A DNA stretch of 64,000 nucleotides from Porphyromonas asaccharolytica DSM 20707 (GCF_000212375.1 NC_015501.1:310001-374000), one strand, 5' to 3'. Positions 49,701-58,496 are shown, counted from the stretch's first letter. A program made the numbers and translations. Notes: a model not told the origin generated them from the sequence alone.

Positions 49701-50412
49701 GCCTCTGCTGAACACCATCTTGATCGACGACAACAAGCTCACAGAGCTAGATGTACAGCATCAGAAGAACCTCTTCTGGCTCACCTGCTCAGGCAATGAG
49801 CTGACCAAGCTAGACCTCTCGCACAATCCGTCGGTCGTCTGGCTCAAGTGTAGCCGCAACAAGCTCACGCAGCTCGATCTCTCGGCTCAGAAGTCGGTGC
49901 AGATGCTTTACTGCGATCACAACCAGATCAGCGAGCTTAAGATCTCCAACTATGCTGGGCTACAGGGACTATTCTTGCAGAGCAATATGCTACCTGCCAC
50001 AGCACTCAATAGTTTGATCAAGGCACTCCCCAACGTCTCTGAGGTGGAGGTACATGACAACAATCGCGAGTGGGCTAAGCAGCTCAACATCAGCGACAAC
50101 CCAGGCACCGCCGAGGCTGATATCACACCAGCACAGAGCAACGGCTGGATCGTCACGAACGAGACTGCTATCCTCGCACCTACGACGGTGGGGGTTACGA
50201 GCATCTACTACGACGCTGACCAGAGAGCGATCGTCTCAGAGACTCCTCTGGCACAGATCACGCTCTACAGCCTACAGGGTGAGATGATCCTGCACGCTAC
50301 CAGTGGTGGCACGCACTATGCGCTACCTGAGCTACCAGTGGGTAGTTACCTCGTACATGCCGAGAGCGCAGACGGAGCCATCCTCACGCTCAAGGTGGTA
50401 GTCTCCAAGTAA
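46753..50412 (+). CDS. Large T9SS surface protein: CUB-like, beta-helix and leucine-rich repeat domains
   Basis: 1219 aa. Signal peptide ending LGVTAQ. Domains in order: CUB-like sandwich (~33-155: SNSHITIVFEEMEIGEFDEL); right-handed beta-helix (~185-645, beginning TIRYVSTTGSGDGSSWSNAS and typical of Pmp-like proteins); a short sandwich with FIDWGDGNKVEYEG (~690); about 17 leucine-rich repeats (~740-1115) of the Cys-containing type (LSCSNNKLSELDLTHNESLT); and a T9SS type A sorting domain (~1150-1219: ITLYSLQGEMILHA, then LPVGSYLVHAES). Probably an adhesin displayed on the cell surface. It stands divergent from the fimbrial operon and ends at a strong terminator. Confidence 0.88.
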   Translation: MKRLLPLLFLYLLATLGVTAQEKQGGQIFHSGSEGPVFDYTVEAGLPRPYYDDGGPEKGMRGNYSMTIVQFKPVNSNSHITIVFEEMEIGEFDELRFYNGAITLWNGPDEEGYYYYDWPKDVDPIMTVKGTPANPRFTVTSTAADGCLSVALFNGSNSPGWKAMVYCVRNGDPEPGTTPQQATIRYVSTTGSGDGSSWSNASSDLQAMIDASSAGDEVWVAKGTYRPTKLIKTSKNRSYAFILKEGVSLYGGFAGDETSRDDRTATEMIGNCYSTNETILSADDDVPDVWTRIEGAGSMVRQEWEITGHEGNYNHVLYSATPFAERTTIEGFTLKGANANEQKVKACGGALYASGNVALLNCNITEHYAYTGAETMTSTWPFLGGAVAILKGDGKALVKNCAFSKSMISMPNGVAAGAGVYIEQGTVEHSTFDGCIALDQGGAISAIGSTVRACEITNSYAASGGAIYAEDATLQYNKVYDCKSMRGGAIYASASTIENNILYNCFADDPIYTDPTMANRGGGAVWTLGTSTLVGNLIYNCTGFKGGGVVMTADGTFAHNTIAQCVANNAAETTPDLLLPAGTKALNSISGVDTSSKHFVKPTTFAGYTKDATKAEELATSDWHLLTTSSLIGTGTSSEYNNTIDIYGDTRIQELSVNPGAIAKAVTPIEETAAIVMTVESTEREIKIGTGGPKGTKFFIDWGDGNKVEYEGAKNVSNKPLDNTIKIYGDDILILLADNIGLTALDVTHASKLSKLSCSNNKLSELDLTHNESLTGVYCSENLISKPLNISQCTNMRAFDISRNAIPGQLDLSQMSSLSSFKCFNNAITEILLPKTAPLNTIDCDSNRIATLDLTGINDLAELNCAYNELTELTLTELPNLSKVYAPGNKLSKITFDPKTIITDLTLFSNKFATIDLAALPQLTSLYLQDNELTAIDLTVTPLVKWLNLSENKLSSLDVTPLKGLMNLRCAGNQIPAIDLSQSPLLNTILIDDNKLTELDVQHQKNLFWLTCSGNELTKLDLSHNPSVVWLKCSRNKLTQLDLSAQKSVQMLYCDHNQISELKISNYAGLQGLFLQSNMLPATALNSLIKALPNVSEVEVHDNNREWAKQLNISDNPGTAEADITPAQSNGWIVTNETAILAPTTVGVTSIYYDADQRAIVSETPLAQITLYSLQGEMILHATSGGTHYALPELPVGSYLVHAESADGAILTLKVVVSK

Positions 50413-50434
50413 GGCTGCTAACGCTATAAATGCG

Positions 50435-50469
50435 ACAAGCCCCCCCCCGACAGTGCTGGGGGGCTTGTT
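50435..50469 (+). terminator. Intrinsic terminator of the LRR protein gene
   Basis: ACAAGCCCCCC pairs with GGGGGGCTTGT, 22 bp past the stop codon. Confidence 0.85.
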
Positions 50470-50501
50470 CGCAACAACTAATAAGTAAACTAGTATAACC
50501 T

Positions 50502-51887
50502 ATGAAGTATAATTCGACTTTTGGCTTAATCCTAACGCTGGCGGTGGCACTTGTCACACTGAGCGCTTGCGACGAGGAGCTGCGAGACCCCAAGGAGGGT
50601 CCTATCACTTTCTTAGTTGGCGGCAAGGCTCCCGTAGCCGGTACGCCTATGCCTAAGACCCCTAACATGTCTCATGCCTCTCTGCCCGCAGAGAGCATGC
50701 CACTGGTAGAGGCTGGCAATGCCTTTAGCCTTAAGCTCTTTGGGGCTCTTCTGGAGAATCGGGCTTCCAGTGCTAACCTCGTGCTCTCACCGATCTCTAT
50801 CGAGACGGCCCTCGGGATGAATGCGGTGGGTCTGTCGGACGAAGCTTTCGATGAGTACAGATCGGTACTGAAGCTACCCGCTACACAGAGCCTTGCCACT
50901 GTAGCAAGATATTATCAGCAGCTCAACGCGGTGATGTGTAGTGCGGATGAGTACGCCTGCTACTTCCCGTCCAATAGCTTTTGGGTCTCCTCAAAGTATC
51001 AAAGTCACTTGATCAAGTCCTATCCACGGCAACTCTTTGACTTCTTTGGAGCTCCGACAGCGACACTCGACCTCAGCGATCCAGCCTCTTATGAGGCGGT
51101 CAATGCTTGGATCAGTCGCAAGACCTACGGCAAGATACAACGCATGCTAGACCCCAGTCATGCTGGGGAGCAAGACCCGCTTGCCTTCCTAGTCAATACC
51201 GCATTCTTTGCAGCAGCGTGGCAATGGGAGACGAGCGAAGAGCAGACCCAAGCGGGTAAGTTCACCAATGGCGCTGGCGAGGAGGAGCCGGCTATGATGA
51301 TGTCTATCCACAATGACACCTCCATCGACTACTTCGCCGATGATCGCTTTGAGGCGCTTTCGGTTGGTCTACAAGCTAGTGAGGAGTTGCAAAAGTATGG
51401 TAAGACACCATTTCGTATGCTGCTCATCTTACCGAAAGATCGTACGCTACCGCTCTCCCAGAGCCTACCGACAACTGAAGAGCTACGCAGATTCACCACC
51501 GCTGGCAAGCGCTACGCACTAGACATACGACTGCCCCGCTTGAACGCTGGGATCCCCACGCTAGACCTGACGCCAGAGCTGATGGAGCTAGGACTATGCA
51601 AGACGCTAGGAGTTCCTCTCACAGAGCTCAGCCGTATGTTTGACCCGAAGTTTCTAGCCGAGCAGTCGGGTCGACAGAACCGCCTATACCACCAAGCGAC
51701 ACTCCAGTGGGATGAGAAAGGCGTCGAGGGAGCCGCTGCAACGGTTATAGGGGTCGTGGAGCCTGGTATAGGTGATCCGCTTGAGACTCGTAGCATCGCT
51801 TTCGACAGGCCATTCTTTGCTTCTATCGTACACCCCGAGACGGGTAAGATACTCTTCATCGCTGCCATCAACACACTACGCAGATGA
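50502..51887 (+). CDS. Serpin lipoprotein, predicted protease inhibitor
   Basis: 461 aa. Lipoprotein signal TLSACDEE, so outer-membrane tethered. The serpin fold starts near residue 70 (AFSLKLFGALLENR, then NLVLSPISIETALGMNAVG) and includes NTAFFAAAWQWETSEEQT and the C-terminal FDRPFFASIVHPETGKILF. The hinge KGVEGAAATVIGV (~405-417) has the small-residue pattern of inhibitory serpins. Family knowledge: the Tannerella forsythia serpin miropin blocks many host and bacterial proteases. Target specificity here cannot be read with confidence. It is followed by an unknown lipoprotein after 54 bp. Confidence 0.93.
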   Translation: MKYNSTFGLILTLAVALVTLSACDEELRDPKEGPITFLVGGKAPVAGTPMPKTPNMSHASLPAESMPLVEAGNAFSLKLFGALLENRASSANLVLSPISIETALGMNAVGLSDEAFDEYRSVLKLPATQSLATVARYYQQLNAVMCSADEYACYFPSNSFWVSSKYQSHLIKSYPRQLFDFFGAPTATLDLSDPASYEAVNAWISRKTYGKIQRMLDPSHAGEQDPLAFLVNTAFFAAAWQWETSEEQTQAGKFTNGAGEEEPAMMMSIHNDTSIDYFADDRFEALSVGLQASEELQKYGKTPFRMLLILPKDRTLPLSQSLPTTEELRRFTTAGKRYALDIRLPRLNAGIPTLDLTPELMELGLCKTLGVPLTELSRMFDPKFLAEQSGRQNRLYHQATLQWDEKGVEGAAATVIGVVEPGIGDPLETRSIAFDRPFFASIVHPETGKILFIAAINTLRR

Positions 51888-51941
51888 TGCGTGCTCAGCA
51901 AACATATACACTAAACAGTTTAACTATAAACCATTTCCCCT

Positions 51942-53393
51942 ATGAAAAGAATCACATCAATCCTCCTGCTCCTCATAGCAGGAGCACTCACCCTCACTAG
52001 TTGTGACTGGGATAATCCGATCACAGGTGGTGACACGCCAAGAGAGCCTGAAAAGATCTCACAGTGGCTACTTCCCATAGAGCGTTACGGCATCACCCTC
52101 GATGAGGTGACTCAGATCGAGGAGGGACGCGGTAACAAGGTCAAGCGCACAGACGAGCTGATGACCCTGACCGCTACGCCTCAAGATACCTCGGCAGTAC
52201 GAGAGATCGTTTACTACTTTGACAAGAGCAGTCACTATCAGGTAGCTCGTGTACAGTTTGCTTCGCAAGAGAGTGCCAAGCAGTTTATCCAGGAGTATCT
52301 GCTCAACAATGGCTTCGTCAAGAGCGACCTCCGCACCGCCAAGGCTTCGGAAGAGATCTACATCAGCGCACCGCGCGGTAGCCGTGTCTCCTCAGTCGTC
52401 CTCGTGGATGGTGAGCAGACTGAGCCGATCTTCTGGTGGGCTAGCAACGACAACAAGAAGACCAACTGGCTACGTGTCGATCCCCTTCAGGATCAGACTA
52501 CCGGTATCTGGATGCCTCTCCTACCCTACGGGGCTACCCTAGAGATGGTTCAGCTCTTTGAGGCTCGTATGGGTCACACTTACGATGCAGAGGCGAGCAA
52601 GCCTGACAAGGGCGTCTACAAGTTCAAGACGGGACACGAGGTGTACACACAGACCACCTACTGGCTTGATCTTGAGACAAACCACTTCCTCGAGGAGAGC
52701 AAGGTCTCTTGCGACACACTTCATCGCCCCACGCCTGAGCAGATCGATGCCTACCTGACGGCACAAGGCTTTAGACCTTCAGGTCTACAAGATAAGGAGG
52801 GCAACTCTCTTTACTACGACAAGGCGCTCAAGCTCGTCGCTCACATCGATATGAATATCCCTAAGGACGAGACGGCTAAGGCAACCTTCCGCCCTGGGAT
52901 TCAATACTATGTTGAGAACCTTGACGACAAGATGCCTTATGAAGAGGTGGACTTCCCGATGCCTCTCTTTGGCTTCGATAGAGACACGTTAGCGACTGTC
53001 ATGAAGGAATACGCTAACCAGGACTACACGGCAGCTGTCGTTGATATGCTGGCCGACGATATGCCCTTCCCAGCAGTACAGACACGCTGTAAGTACTTCC
53101 CGACGATCATCTTGCTACCCTCTGACACCGACCCACTCTATGGCGCTGCACTCGTTGTCTGTACCGACCTCAGAGCACTACACTCACCTATGATTGTGGA
53201 TCGCCTAGAGCGTCGAGGCTTCGTATATGATCCTAAGAGGACCATACTCCTACCTACTTATGTCAACGAGCAGGAGGGTGTGATGGTGCAGATCGATGAT
53301 GGTGCTGTGACTGGTATTACAAATATCAGCTTCAGTCCTATCGAGGACTTCAACAGAGCATCGGCTCCACTGGCACGACGCCTAAAGCGATAG
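51942..53393 (+). CDS. Unknown lipoprotein with three repeated domains
   Basis: 483 aa. Lipoprotein signal LTLTSCDW. Three similar modules of ~130-150 residues start at LLPIERYGITLDEVTQIEEG (~44), MPLLPYGATLEMVQLFEARM (~192) and PMPLFGFDRDTLATVMKEY (~344); each opens with a Pro/Leu-Gly turn and a short helix, and each has a later helix followed by a YDP/FxP-type loop. I do not recognise the family. It follows the serpin on the same strand, before a terminator, so the two probably share a transcript and both sit on the cell surface. Confidence 0.75.
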   Translation: MKRITSILLLLIAGALTLTSCDWDNPITGGDTPREPEKISQWLLPIERYGITLDEVTQIEEGRGNKVKRTDELMTLTATPQDTSAVREIVYYFDKSSHYQVARVQFASQESAKQFIQEYLLNNGFVKSDLRTAKASEEIYISAPRGSRVSSVVLVDGEQTEPIFWWASNDNKKTNWLRVDPLQDQTTGIWMPLLPYGATLEMVQLFEARMGHTYDAEASKPDKGVYKFKTGHEVYTQTTYWLDLETNHFLEESKVSCDTLHRPTPEQIDAYLTAQGFRPSGLQDKEGNSLYYDKALKLVAHIDMNIPKDETAKATFRPGIQYYVENLDDKMPYEEVDFPMPLFGFDRDTLATVMKEYANQDYTAAVVDMLADDMPFPAVQTRCKYFPTIILLPSDTDPLYGAALVVCTDLRALHSPMIVDRLERRGFVYDPKRTILLPTYVNEQEGVMVQIDDGAVTGITNISFSPIEDFNRASAPLARRLKR

Positions 53394-53431
53394 TGCTAGA
53401 CCGAGCGATATAACATCGACAACACAATAGT

Positions 53432-53465
53432 ACGGGCGGGCTCACCATGTAGTGAGTCCGCCCGT
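53432..53465 (+). terminator. Hairpin terminator of the serpin operon
   Basis: ACGGGCGG-g-CTCAC pairs with GTGAG-t-CCGCCCGT around CATGTA; 39 bp past the stop. Weak T-tract. Confidence 0.75.
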
Positions 53466-53562
53466 TGTCGTCTAGAGAGTTTGGGAGAGTGGCTGAGTAG
53501 GAGTCGCCCTCCTCGTTAGCCGTATCATACTCTACTACTTATACATACGAGTTCCAAAAGAA

Positions 53563-53667
53563 GTTTCCCTCTTGGAACTTTTTAGTTCCAAGGGAGGAAC
53601 TCTTTAATTCCAACGGAGGAATTTTTTAGTTCCAACGGAGGAACTTTTTAGTTCCAAGGGAGGAAAC
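53563..53667. repeat. Helically phased dyad array 4 (exact 22 bp period)
   Basis: Five units of GTTCC-N6-GGAAC type start at 53563, 53585, 53607, 53629 and 53651, exactly 22 bp apart and separated by TTTTTA-like spacers. The array ends 24 bp before the tyrS promoter box. Confidence 0.88.
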
Positions 53668-53690
53668 GTCTATTAGCTAGTAATAATTCG

Positions 53691-53698
53691 TACCTTTG
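53691..53698 (+). promoter_or_regulatory. Promoter -7 box for tyrS
   Basis: TACCTTTG, 28 bp before the tyrS ATG. Confidence 0.7.
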
Positions 53699-53725
53699 TA
53701 ACCTAAGTAATACAAATGAATAACT

Positions 53726-55036
53726 ATGAGCCACTCCTCACTGATTAGCGAACTGAAGGCGCGTGGGATGATTCATAACATCATGCCAGGCACCGAAGAG
53801 CAACTCACGGAGCACCTGACAACGGCCTACGTGGGCTTTGACCCGACGGCTGACTCGCTCCACATCGGTCACCTCGTCGGCGTGATGATGCTACGACACT
53901 TGCAGCGTGCTGGACACAGACCTATAGCTCTACTGGGTGGTGCTACCGGTATGATCGGCGACCCCTCGATGAAGTCCCAAGAGCGCAACCTACTAGATAT
54001 GGATACGCTCCGACACAATCAGGAGTGCATCGGTCGACAGCTGGGGCACTTCCTCGACTTTGAGTCTGACGCTCCCAATAAGGCACTACTACTGAACAAC
54101 TACGACTGGATGAAGGACTACAGCTTCCTCAACTTCATCCGAGACATCGGTAAGCATATCACGGTGAACTATATGATGGCGAAGGATAGCGTCAAGCGAC
54201 GCCTTGAGGCGAATGCCGAGGCGGGACTCTCCTTCACCGAGTTCTCCTACCAGCTCCTCCAGGGCTACGACTACCTGCACCTCTACCGTGAGTACGGCTG
54301 CCGTGTGCAGATGGGTGGCTCTGATCAGTGGGGTAATATCACAACTGGCACGGAGCTGATACGCCGCATCGAGGGTGGTGAAGCCTTTGGCGTGACCTGC
54401 CCACTGATCAAGAAGGCTGACGGCACGAAGTTTGGCAAGACAGAGCAAGGCAACGTCTGGCTAGATCGTCGCTACACGTCACCCTACACCTTCTGTCAGT
54501 TCTGGCTCAATGTCTCCGACGAGGACGCCGAGCGCTTTGTCAAGATCTTTACCAGCATCCCCTTGGAGGAGATCGACTCGCTCATAGAGCGTCATCGTCA
54601 GGCACCGCATGAGCGCCTACTCCAGCATACGCTCGCCGAGCAGCTCACGGTCATGGTTCACGGACGTGAGGATTATGAGCAGAGCATGTCGGCTGGGCAG
54701 ATACTCTTTGGCAATAACACGCACGACCAGCTACGTCAGATGTCGGAGGAGCTACTCAAGGAGGTGATGGCAGGCGTACCAAACTACAACGTCGGCCGGA
54801 CGCTCCTAGAGCAGGCAGACGGTGTGAAGCTGCTAGATCTACTGGTAGAGCATGCACCGATCTTTAAGTCCAAGGGCGAGCTGCGCAAGCTGATCGCTTC
54901 GAACGGCATTAGCCTCAACAAGGAGAAGGTCGCTGACCAAGATTGTGTGGTCACCACCGATGACCTGATCGCTGGCAAGTATCTGATCGTGCAGCGAGGT
55001 AAGAAGAACTACTACCTCATCACGGTCTCTGCCTAG
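53726..55036 (+). CDS. tyrS: Tyrosyl-tRNA synthetase
   Basis: Class I synthetase that charges tRNA-Tyr. 436 aa. The HIGH motif lies in [11 protein letters not shown] near residue 45, and the KMSKS-equivalent is KFGKT near residue 235. The amino acid pocket includes [12 protein letters not shown]. The C-terminal ~80 residues form an S4 RNA-binding domain ([20 protein letters not shown]). No T-box precedes it, as expected outside Firmicutes; instead, dyad array 4 lies upstream. A glycosyltransferase gene follows after 18 bp. Confidence 0.98.
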   Translation: MSHSSLISELKARGMIHNIMPGTEEQLTEHLTTAYVGFDPTADSLHIGHLVGVMMLRHLQRAGHRPIALLGGATGMIGDPSMKSQERNLLDMDTLRHNQECIGRQLGHFLDFESDAPNKALLLNNYDWMKDYSFLNFIRDIGKHITVNYMMAKDSVKRRLEANAEAGLSFTEFSYQLLQGYDYLHLYREYGCRVQMGGSDQWGNITTGTELIRRIEGGEAFGVTCPLIKKADGTKFGKTEQGNVWLDRRYTSPYTFCQFWLNVSDEDAERFVKIFTSIPLEEIDSLIERHRQAPHERLLQHTLAEQLTVMVHGREDYEQSMSAGQILFGNNTHDQLRQMSEELLKEVMAGVPNYNVGRTLLEQADGVKLLDLLVEHAPIFKSKGELRKLIASNGISLNKEKVADQDCVVTTDDLIAGKYLIVQRGKKNYYLITVSA

Positions 55037-55054
55037 CATAAAAAGGGAAGCCCT

Positions 55055-56119
55055 ATGCTCCTCTCGGTCGTTCTAGTCAACTACAAGGTGCCGCAGCTGA
55101 CCATCGAGGCGGTTCGCTCGGTGCTGGCTAGTTGTCGTCGGCTGGACGGAGAGGTAGAGGTGATCGTGCTGGACAATGCCTCGGGCGATGACTCGATGAC
55201 TCGTCTCCGCACAGCCTTTGGTGCGGAGCCTAGGGTCAAGCTACTAGAGAGTGCTACGAACGGAGGCTTTGCCCGTGGCAACAACCAAGCGATCGCCGAG
55301 GCGCATGGCGACTATCTCCTACTACTCAACCCCGATACGCTGGTGGGTGAGTCGACACTCGCCTACTGCTTGACTTTTCTCCAGACCCATCCCGATGCTG
55401 GTGCCGTGGGTCCTCGACTCATTAATCAGTCTGGCGTGATGCACCCCGAGTGTAAGCGGGGCGTGCCTACGCTGTGGCATAGCTTCTGCCGCTTCACACG
55501 TCTCTACCGCATGGCTCCTCACTCTGCGTGGCTCAATGGTTACTACCAGGGGCATCTCTCGCCTGATGAGGTGCAGCAGGTGCCGGTGCTGACGGGTGCT
55601 TTCCTGATGATGCGACGGTCACTATACCTAGCGGTGGGCGGACTAGACGAGCGCTACTTCATGTATGGCGAGGACATAGATCTCTGCTACACAATAGAGC
55701 AGGCGGGTTACCACAACTACTACCTCCCGACACCAGTGCTCCACTACAAGGGCGAGTCGGAGCAGGCGGTCGACAGGGTGCGCTACGAAGAGAACTTCTA
55801 CGGAGCGATGCGCCTCTTCTATCTCAAGCATCAGGGGGAGAATTGGTGGAGTCGACATGTGACCACGCCACTCGTACTTGCTGCCATCAATCTACAGCGT
55901 CGCTTAGCGCTTTGTCGTCGCAAAAAGAGAGCTTCGCATACCACGCTACCCGCACCGCAGACCATATCGCTGACGCTTGCCGAGCTAAGCGCAGATGTAG
56001 AGGCTTTTCCCCTGGGGACTCGACTAGAAGTGTCGCTAGCGGAAGCTTCGTACGACTCCCTACTAGAGACTATGGAGCGCTGCGCTGCGCGGAGATACCT
56101 ATTTATAGTAAACCCATAA
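55055..56119 (+). CDS. Glycosyltransferase family 2 (rhamnosyltransferase-like)
   Basis: 354 aa, no signal peptide. GT-A fold: LLSVVLVNYKVPQLTIEAV at the start, VIVLDNASGDDS, then LLLNPDTLVG with the metal-binding DxD equivalent; EDIDLCYTIEQAGYHNYYLP matches the WcaA/WbbL-type acceptor region. Such enzymes build surface polysaccharide or lipopolysaccharide. A C-terminal ~90-residue basic extension ends in an unrecognised segment. It is between tyrS and udk, all closely spaced on the plus strand, and has no local polysaccharide cluster. Confidence 0.9.
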   Translation: MLLSVVLVNYKVPQLTIEAVRSVLASCRRLDGEVEVIVLDNASGDDSMTRLRTAFGAEPRVKLLESATNGGFARGNNQAIAEAHGDYLLLLNPDTLVGESTLAYCLTFLQTHPDAGAVGPRLINQSGVMHPECKRGVPTLWHSFCRFTRLYRMAPHSAWLNGYYQGHLSPDEVQQVPVLTGAFLMMRRSLYLAVGGLDERYFMYGEDIDLCYTIEQAGYHNYYLPTPVLHYKGESEQAVDRVRYEENFYGAMRLFYLKHQGENWWSRHVTTPLVLAAINLQRRLALCRRKKRASHTTLPAPQTISLTLAELSADVEAFPLGTRLEVSLAEASYDSLLETMERCAARRYLFIVNP

Positions 56120-56137
56120 GACTATTTCGCTGAAGCT

Positions 56138-56773
56138 ATGAAGCACAAACCGATCATCATAGGCGTAGCGGGCGGCACTGCCTCGGGCAAGAGCACCCTG
56201 GTGCGCCGTCTGCAGGAGACCTTTGTCGATGAGGATGTCGTAGTCCTCAGTCACGACTACTATTACAAGGCGCACGATGAGCTGCCTCTGGAGCAGCGTG
56301 CTAAGCTCAACTATGATCATCCCGATGCCTTCGACACGAAGCTGATGTGCGAGCAGATTAGCCAGCTTTGTGAGGGGCACAGCGTGGAGCGCCCTGTCTA
56401 CTCTTTTGTCAATCACAACCGCATCCCCGAGACGGTCACCATCGATCCGCCTTGTGTACTGATCATCGACGGGATCTTGATCTTTGAGAATGAAGAGCTG
56501 CGTGATCTGATGGATGTCAAGATCTACGTTCAGACAGACGATGATGTGCGCCTAGCGCGTCGCATACAGCGCGATGTCAAGGAGCGAGGACGCAGTGTGG
56601 ACTCGGTCATCGAGCAGTACCTCACGACGGTCAAGCCGATGCATCAGGAGTTTGTCGAGCCTTCACGGCGCTACGCCGACCTGATCATCCCGGAGGGCGG
56701 CTTTAACTCCGTTGCCGTGCGTCTCTTAATAGACAATGTGCGCTCACTCCTCACCTCAAGAGCTAAGCATTAG
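56138..56773 (+). CDS. udk: Uridine kinase
   Basis: Phosphorylates uridine or cytidine for pyrimidine salvage. 211 aa, normal length. P-loop GVAGGTASGKST near residue 7; catalytic and substrate-binding YDHPDAFD near 62; lid motif RRIQRDVKERGRS near 150. It follows the glycosyltransferase gene by 18 bp and precedes the TRIC-type gene by 22 bp. Confidence 0.97.
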   Translation: MKHKPIIIGVAGGTASGKSTLVRRLQETFVDEDVVVLSHDYYYKAHDELPLEQRAKLNYDHPDAFDTKLMCEQISQLCEGHSVERPVYSFVNHNRIPETVTIDPPCVLIIDGILIFENEELRDLMDVKIYVQTDDDVRLARRIQRDVKERGRSVDSVIEQYLTTVKPMHQEFVEPSRRYADLIIPEGGFNSVAVRLLIDNVRSLLTSRAKH

Positions 56774-56795
56774 AGGTTGAATATTTAGCGGACAG

Positions 56796-57467
56796 ATGTT
56801 GGATCAGATATTAGGCTTCGATCTCTCAGCTCTCGTATGGTCTGAGATTACGGTGACGAGGATTCTAGACTTCATCGGGACCTTCGCCTTCGCTATCTCT
56901 GGCATACGCCTAGCGTCGACCAAGCAGATGGACTGGTTTGGAGCTTACGTGCTGGGAGTCACGACGGCTGTAGGCGGAGGTACGCTACGAGATCTATTCC
57001 TAGGAGTGACGCCCTTCTGGATGCTGCAACCCTCCTACATGATCATCACCTTTGTGGCGCTCCTCTACGTATATATCTTCCGAAAGATCGTCATCCGCAC
57101 AGCTCCGACGGTCTTTGTCTTTGACGCTATCGGGCTGGGACTCTTTGTGGTGGTCGGCGTCGACAAGACGCTCGCCATGGGCTTCCCCAGTTGGGTGGCG
57201 GTCATCATGGGTACCGTGACCGGCTCCTTCGGAGGGTTGCTGCGAGACATTATCCTCAACGAGACGCCCCTCATCTGTCGCCAAGATATCTACGCTTTGG
57301 CCTGTATCATCGGAGGCATCGTATACACCCTGATGCTCCGCTTCATACCTATAGATATAGTCTACGCACAGCTTGTGTCAGCGGGCTTGATCATTCTGAT
57401 CCGCATCCTCGCTGCGCACTATCACTGGCACTTGCCACAGCTCAAGGGAGTCAGCAACTCCAAGTAA
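56796..57467 (+). CDS. TRIC-family (UPF0126/YadS-like) membrane channel
   Basis: 223 aa with about seven membrane helices in two inverted repeats; the paired glycine-rich motifs are TTAVGGGTLRDLFLG (~50-64) and GTVTGSFGGLLRDIILN (~137-153). Prokaryotic TRIC channels form trimers that conduct monovalent cations. In this gene only the family is supported. It lies 22 bp after udk and 12 bp before an L,D-transpeptidase gene. Confidence 0.9.
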   Translation: MLDQILGFDLSALVWSEITVTRILDFIGTFAFAISGIRLASTKQMDWFGAYVLGVTTAVGGGTLRDLFLGVTPFWMLQPSYMIITFVALLYVYIFRKIVIRTAPTVFVFDAIGLGLFVVVGVDKTLAMGFPSWVAVIMGTVTGSFGGLLRDIILNETPLICRQDIYALACIIGGIVYTLMLRFIPIDIVYAQLVSAGLIILIRILAAHYHWHLPQLKGVSNSK

Positions 57468-57479
57468 CTTACATCTCTT

Positions 57480-58496
57480 ATGAAAAACATTATGACCTTC
57501 CTACCACTCGCCCTCACGCTCTTGCTGGCTTGCCAGCCCTCCACTGAAAGCAGTGCCGAGGTGACACCTACGGATACGATCGCAATAGCAGACACGGTCG
57601 TGGCTGAGCCTCAGCCCGAGCTTACGGCAGATCAGATTGTCATCGACCGGGAGCTAACCTTTGATAAGTATACGCTCGAGGACTCCTATGAATATAAGGA
57701 GAAGACGCGCACCATACAGTGGGATAAGATACAAGCGCAGCTCCTACGCATCGAGCAGCTACAAGCAGAGCCACAGCAGTGGGGCGTACTGCAAAACTAT
57801 AAGAACGCAAATGGCGAGGCGCCACTGACCAAAGCGTGGTCTCGCGATAGCTACAAGCTAGTCTCAGACTCGCTCGGTGTGGAGCGCTATCAGTCTGTGC
57901 CACTCTATGCCCCCTCGGACACCCTCACGCCAGAGCTTTATGGTCGCGATGGGACGCTCATAGCGATGACCGACACCTTGGGCAGCAAGTTTTGGCAAGG
58001 CAGAGTCGAGTCTCCCGAGGCGGAGTGGTATGTGCCACGGCGCTACGTTCAGCTGTTGAAGCCCGATGTCACCTTCTCTCACGTGGTCGTAGTAGATCGC
58101 AAGAACCAGCACATCGTCGTGCTGGAGCGTCAGTCGCCAGCGCACTACCTCGTGCGGAGCATCAACCCCGCCACGACGGGGCGTCACAAGCCGCCCCACG
58201 CTAAGGAGACGCCTCTAGGCATCTTCCTCCTGCAGCAGAAGAAGCCGAAGATGTTTTACACCAGTGACGGGTCTAGTCGCATCGCAGGCTTTGCGCCGTG
58301 GGCTAGTCGCTTCACTTGCGGAGCCTATATACATGGTGTCCCCGTAAACAATCCTAAGGGCAAGATCGTTGAGTACAGTCCATCGCTCGGCACGACGCCC
58401 CGCTCGCACATGTGCGTCCGCAATGCCAGTTCGCACGCTAAGTTTGTTTATGACAACTGCCCCACGCTCGCCACGCTCATCGTGGTGATCGAGTGA
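57480..58496 (+). CDS. L,D-transpeptidase (YkuD domain) lipoprotein
   Basis: 338 aa. Lipoprotein signal LTLLLACQ. The C-terminal YkuD domain (~195-338) has FSHVVVVDRKNQHIVVLE, ETPLGIFLL and the His of YIHGVP. The catalytic motif reads SHMCVRN where most members have SHGC[IV]R, so the residue before Cys is Met instead of Gly. These enzymes cross-link peptidoglycan (3-3 bonds) or attach proteins to it. The middle (~55-190) is helical and unrecognised. Last gene of the tyrS-side run. Confidence 0.88.
   Translation: MKNIMTFLPLALTLLLACQPSTESSAEVTPTDTIAIADTVVAEPQPELTADQIVIDRELTFDKYTLEDSYEYKEKTRTIQWDKIQAQLLRIEQLQAEPQQWGVLQNYKNANGEAPLTKAWSRDSYKLVSDSLGVERYQSVPLYAPSDTLTPELYGRDGTLIAMTDTLGSKFWQGRVESPEAEWYVPRRYVQLLKPDVTFSHVVVVDRKNQHIVVLERQSPAHYLVRSINPATTGRHKPPHAKETPLGIFLLQQKKPKMFYTSDGSSRIAGFAPWASRFTCGAYIHGVPVNNPKGKIVEYSPSLGTTPRSHMCVRNASSHAKFVYDNCPTLATLIVVIE

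Noticed and set aside
53726-55036. T-box or tyrosine riboswitch control of tyrS
   Set aside because: The predicted leader is only about 25 nt and contains no T-box sequence.
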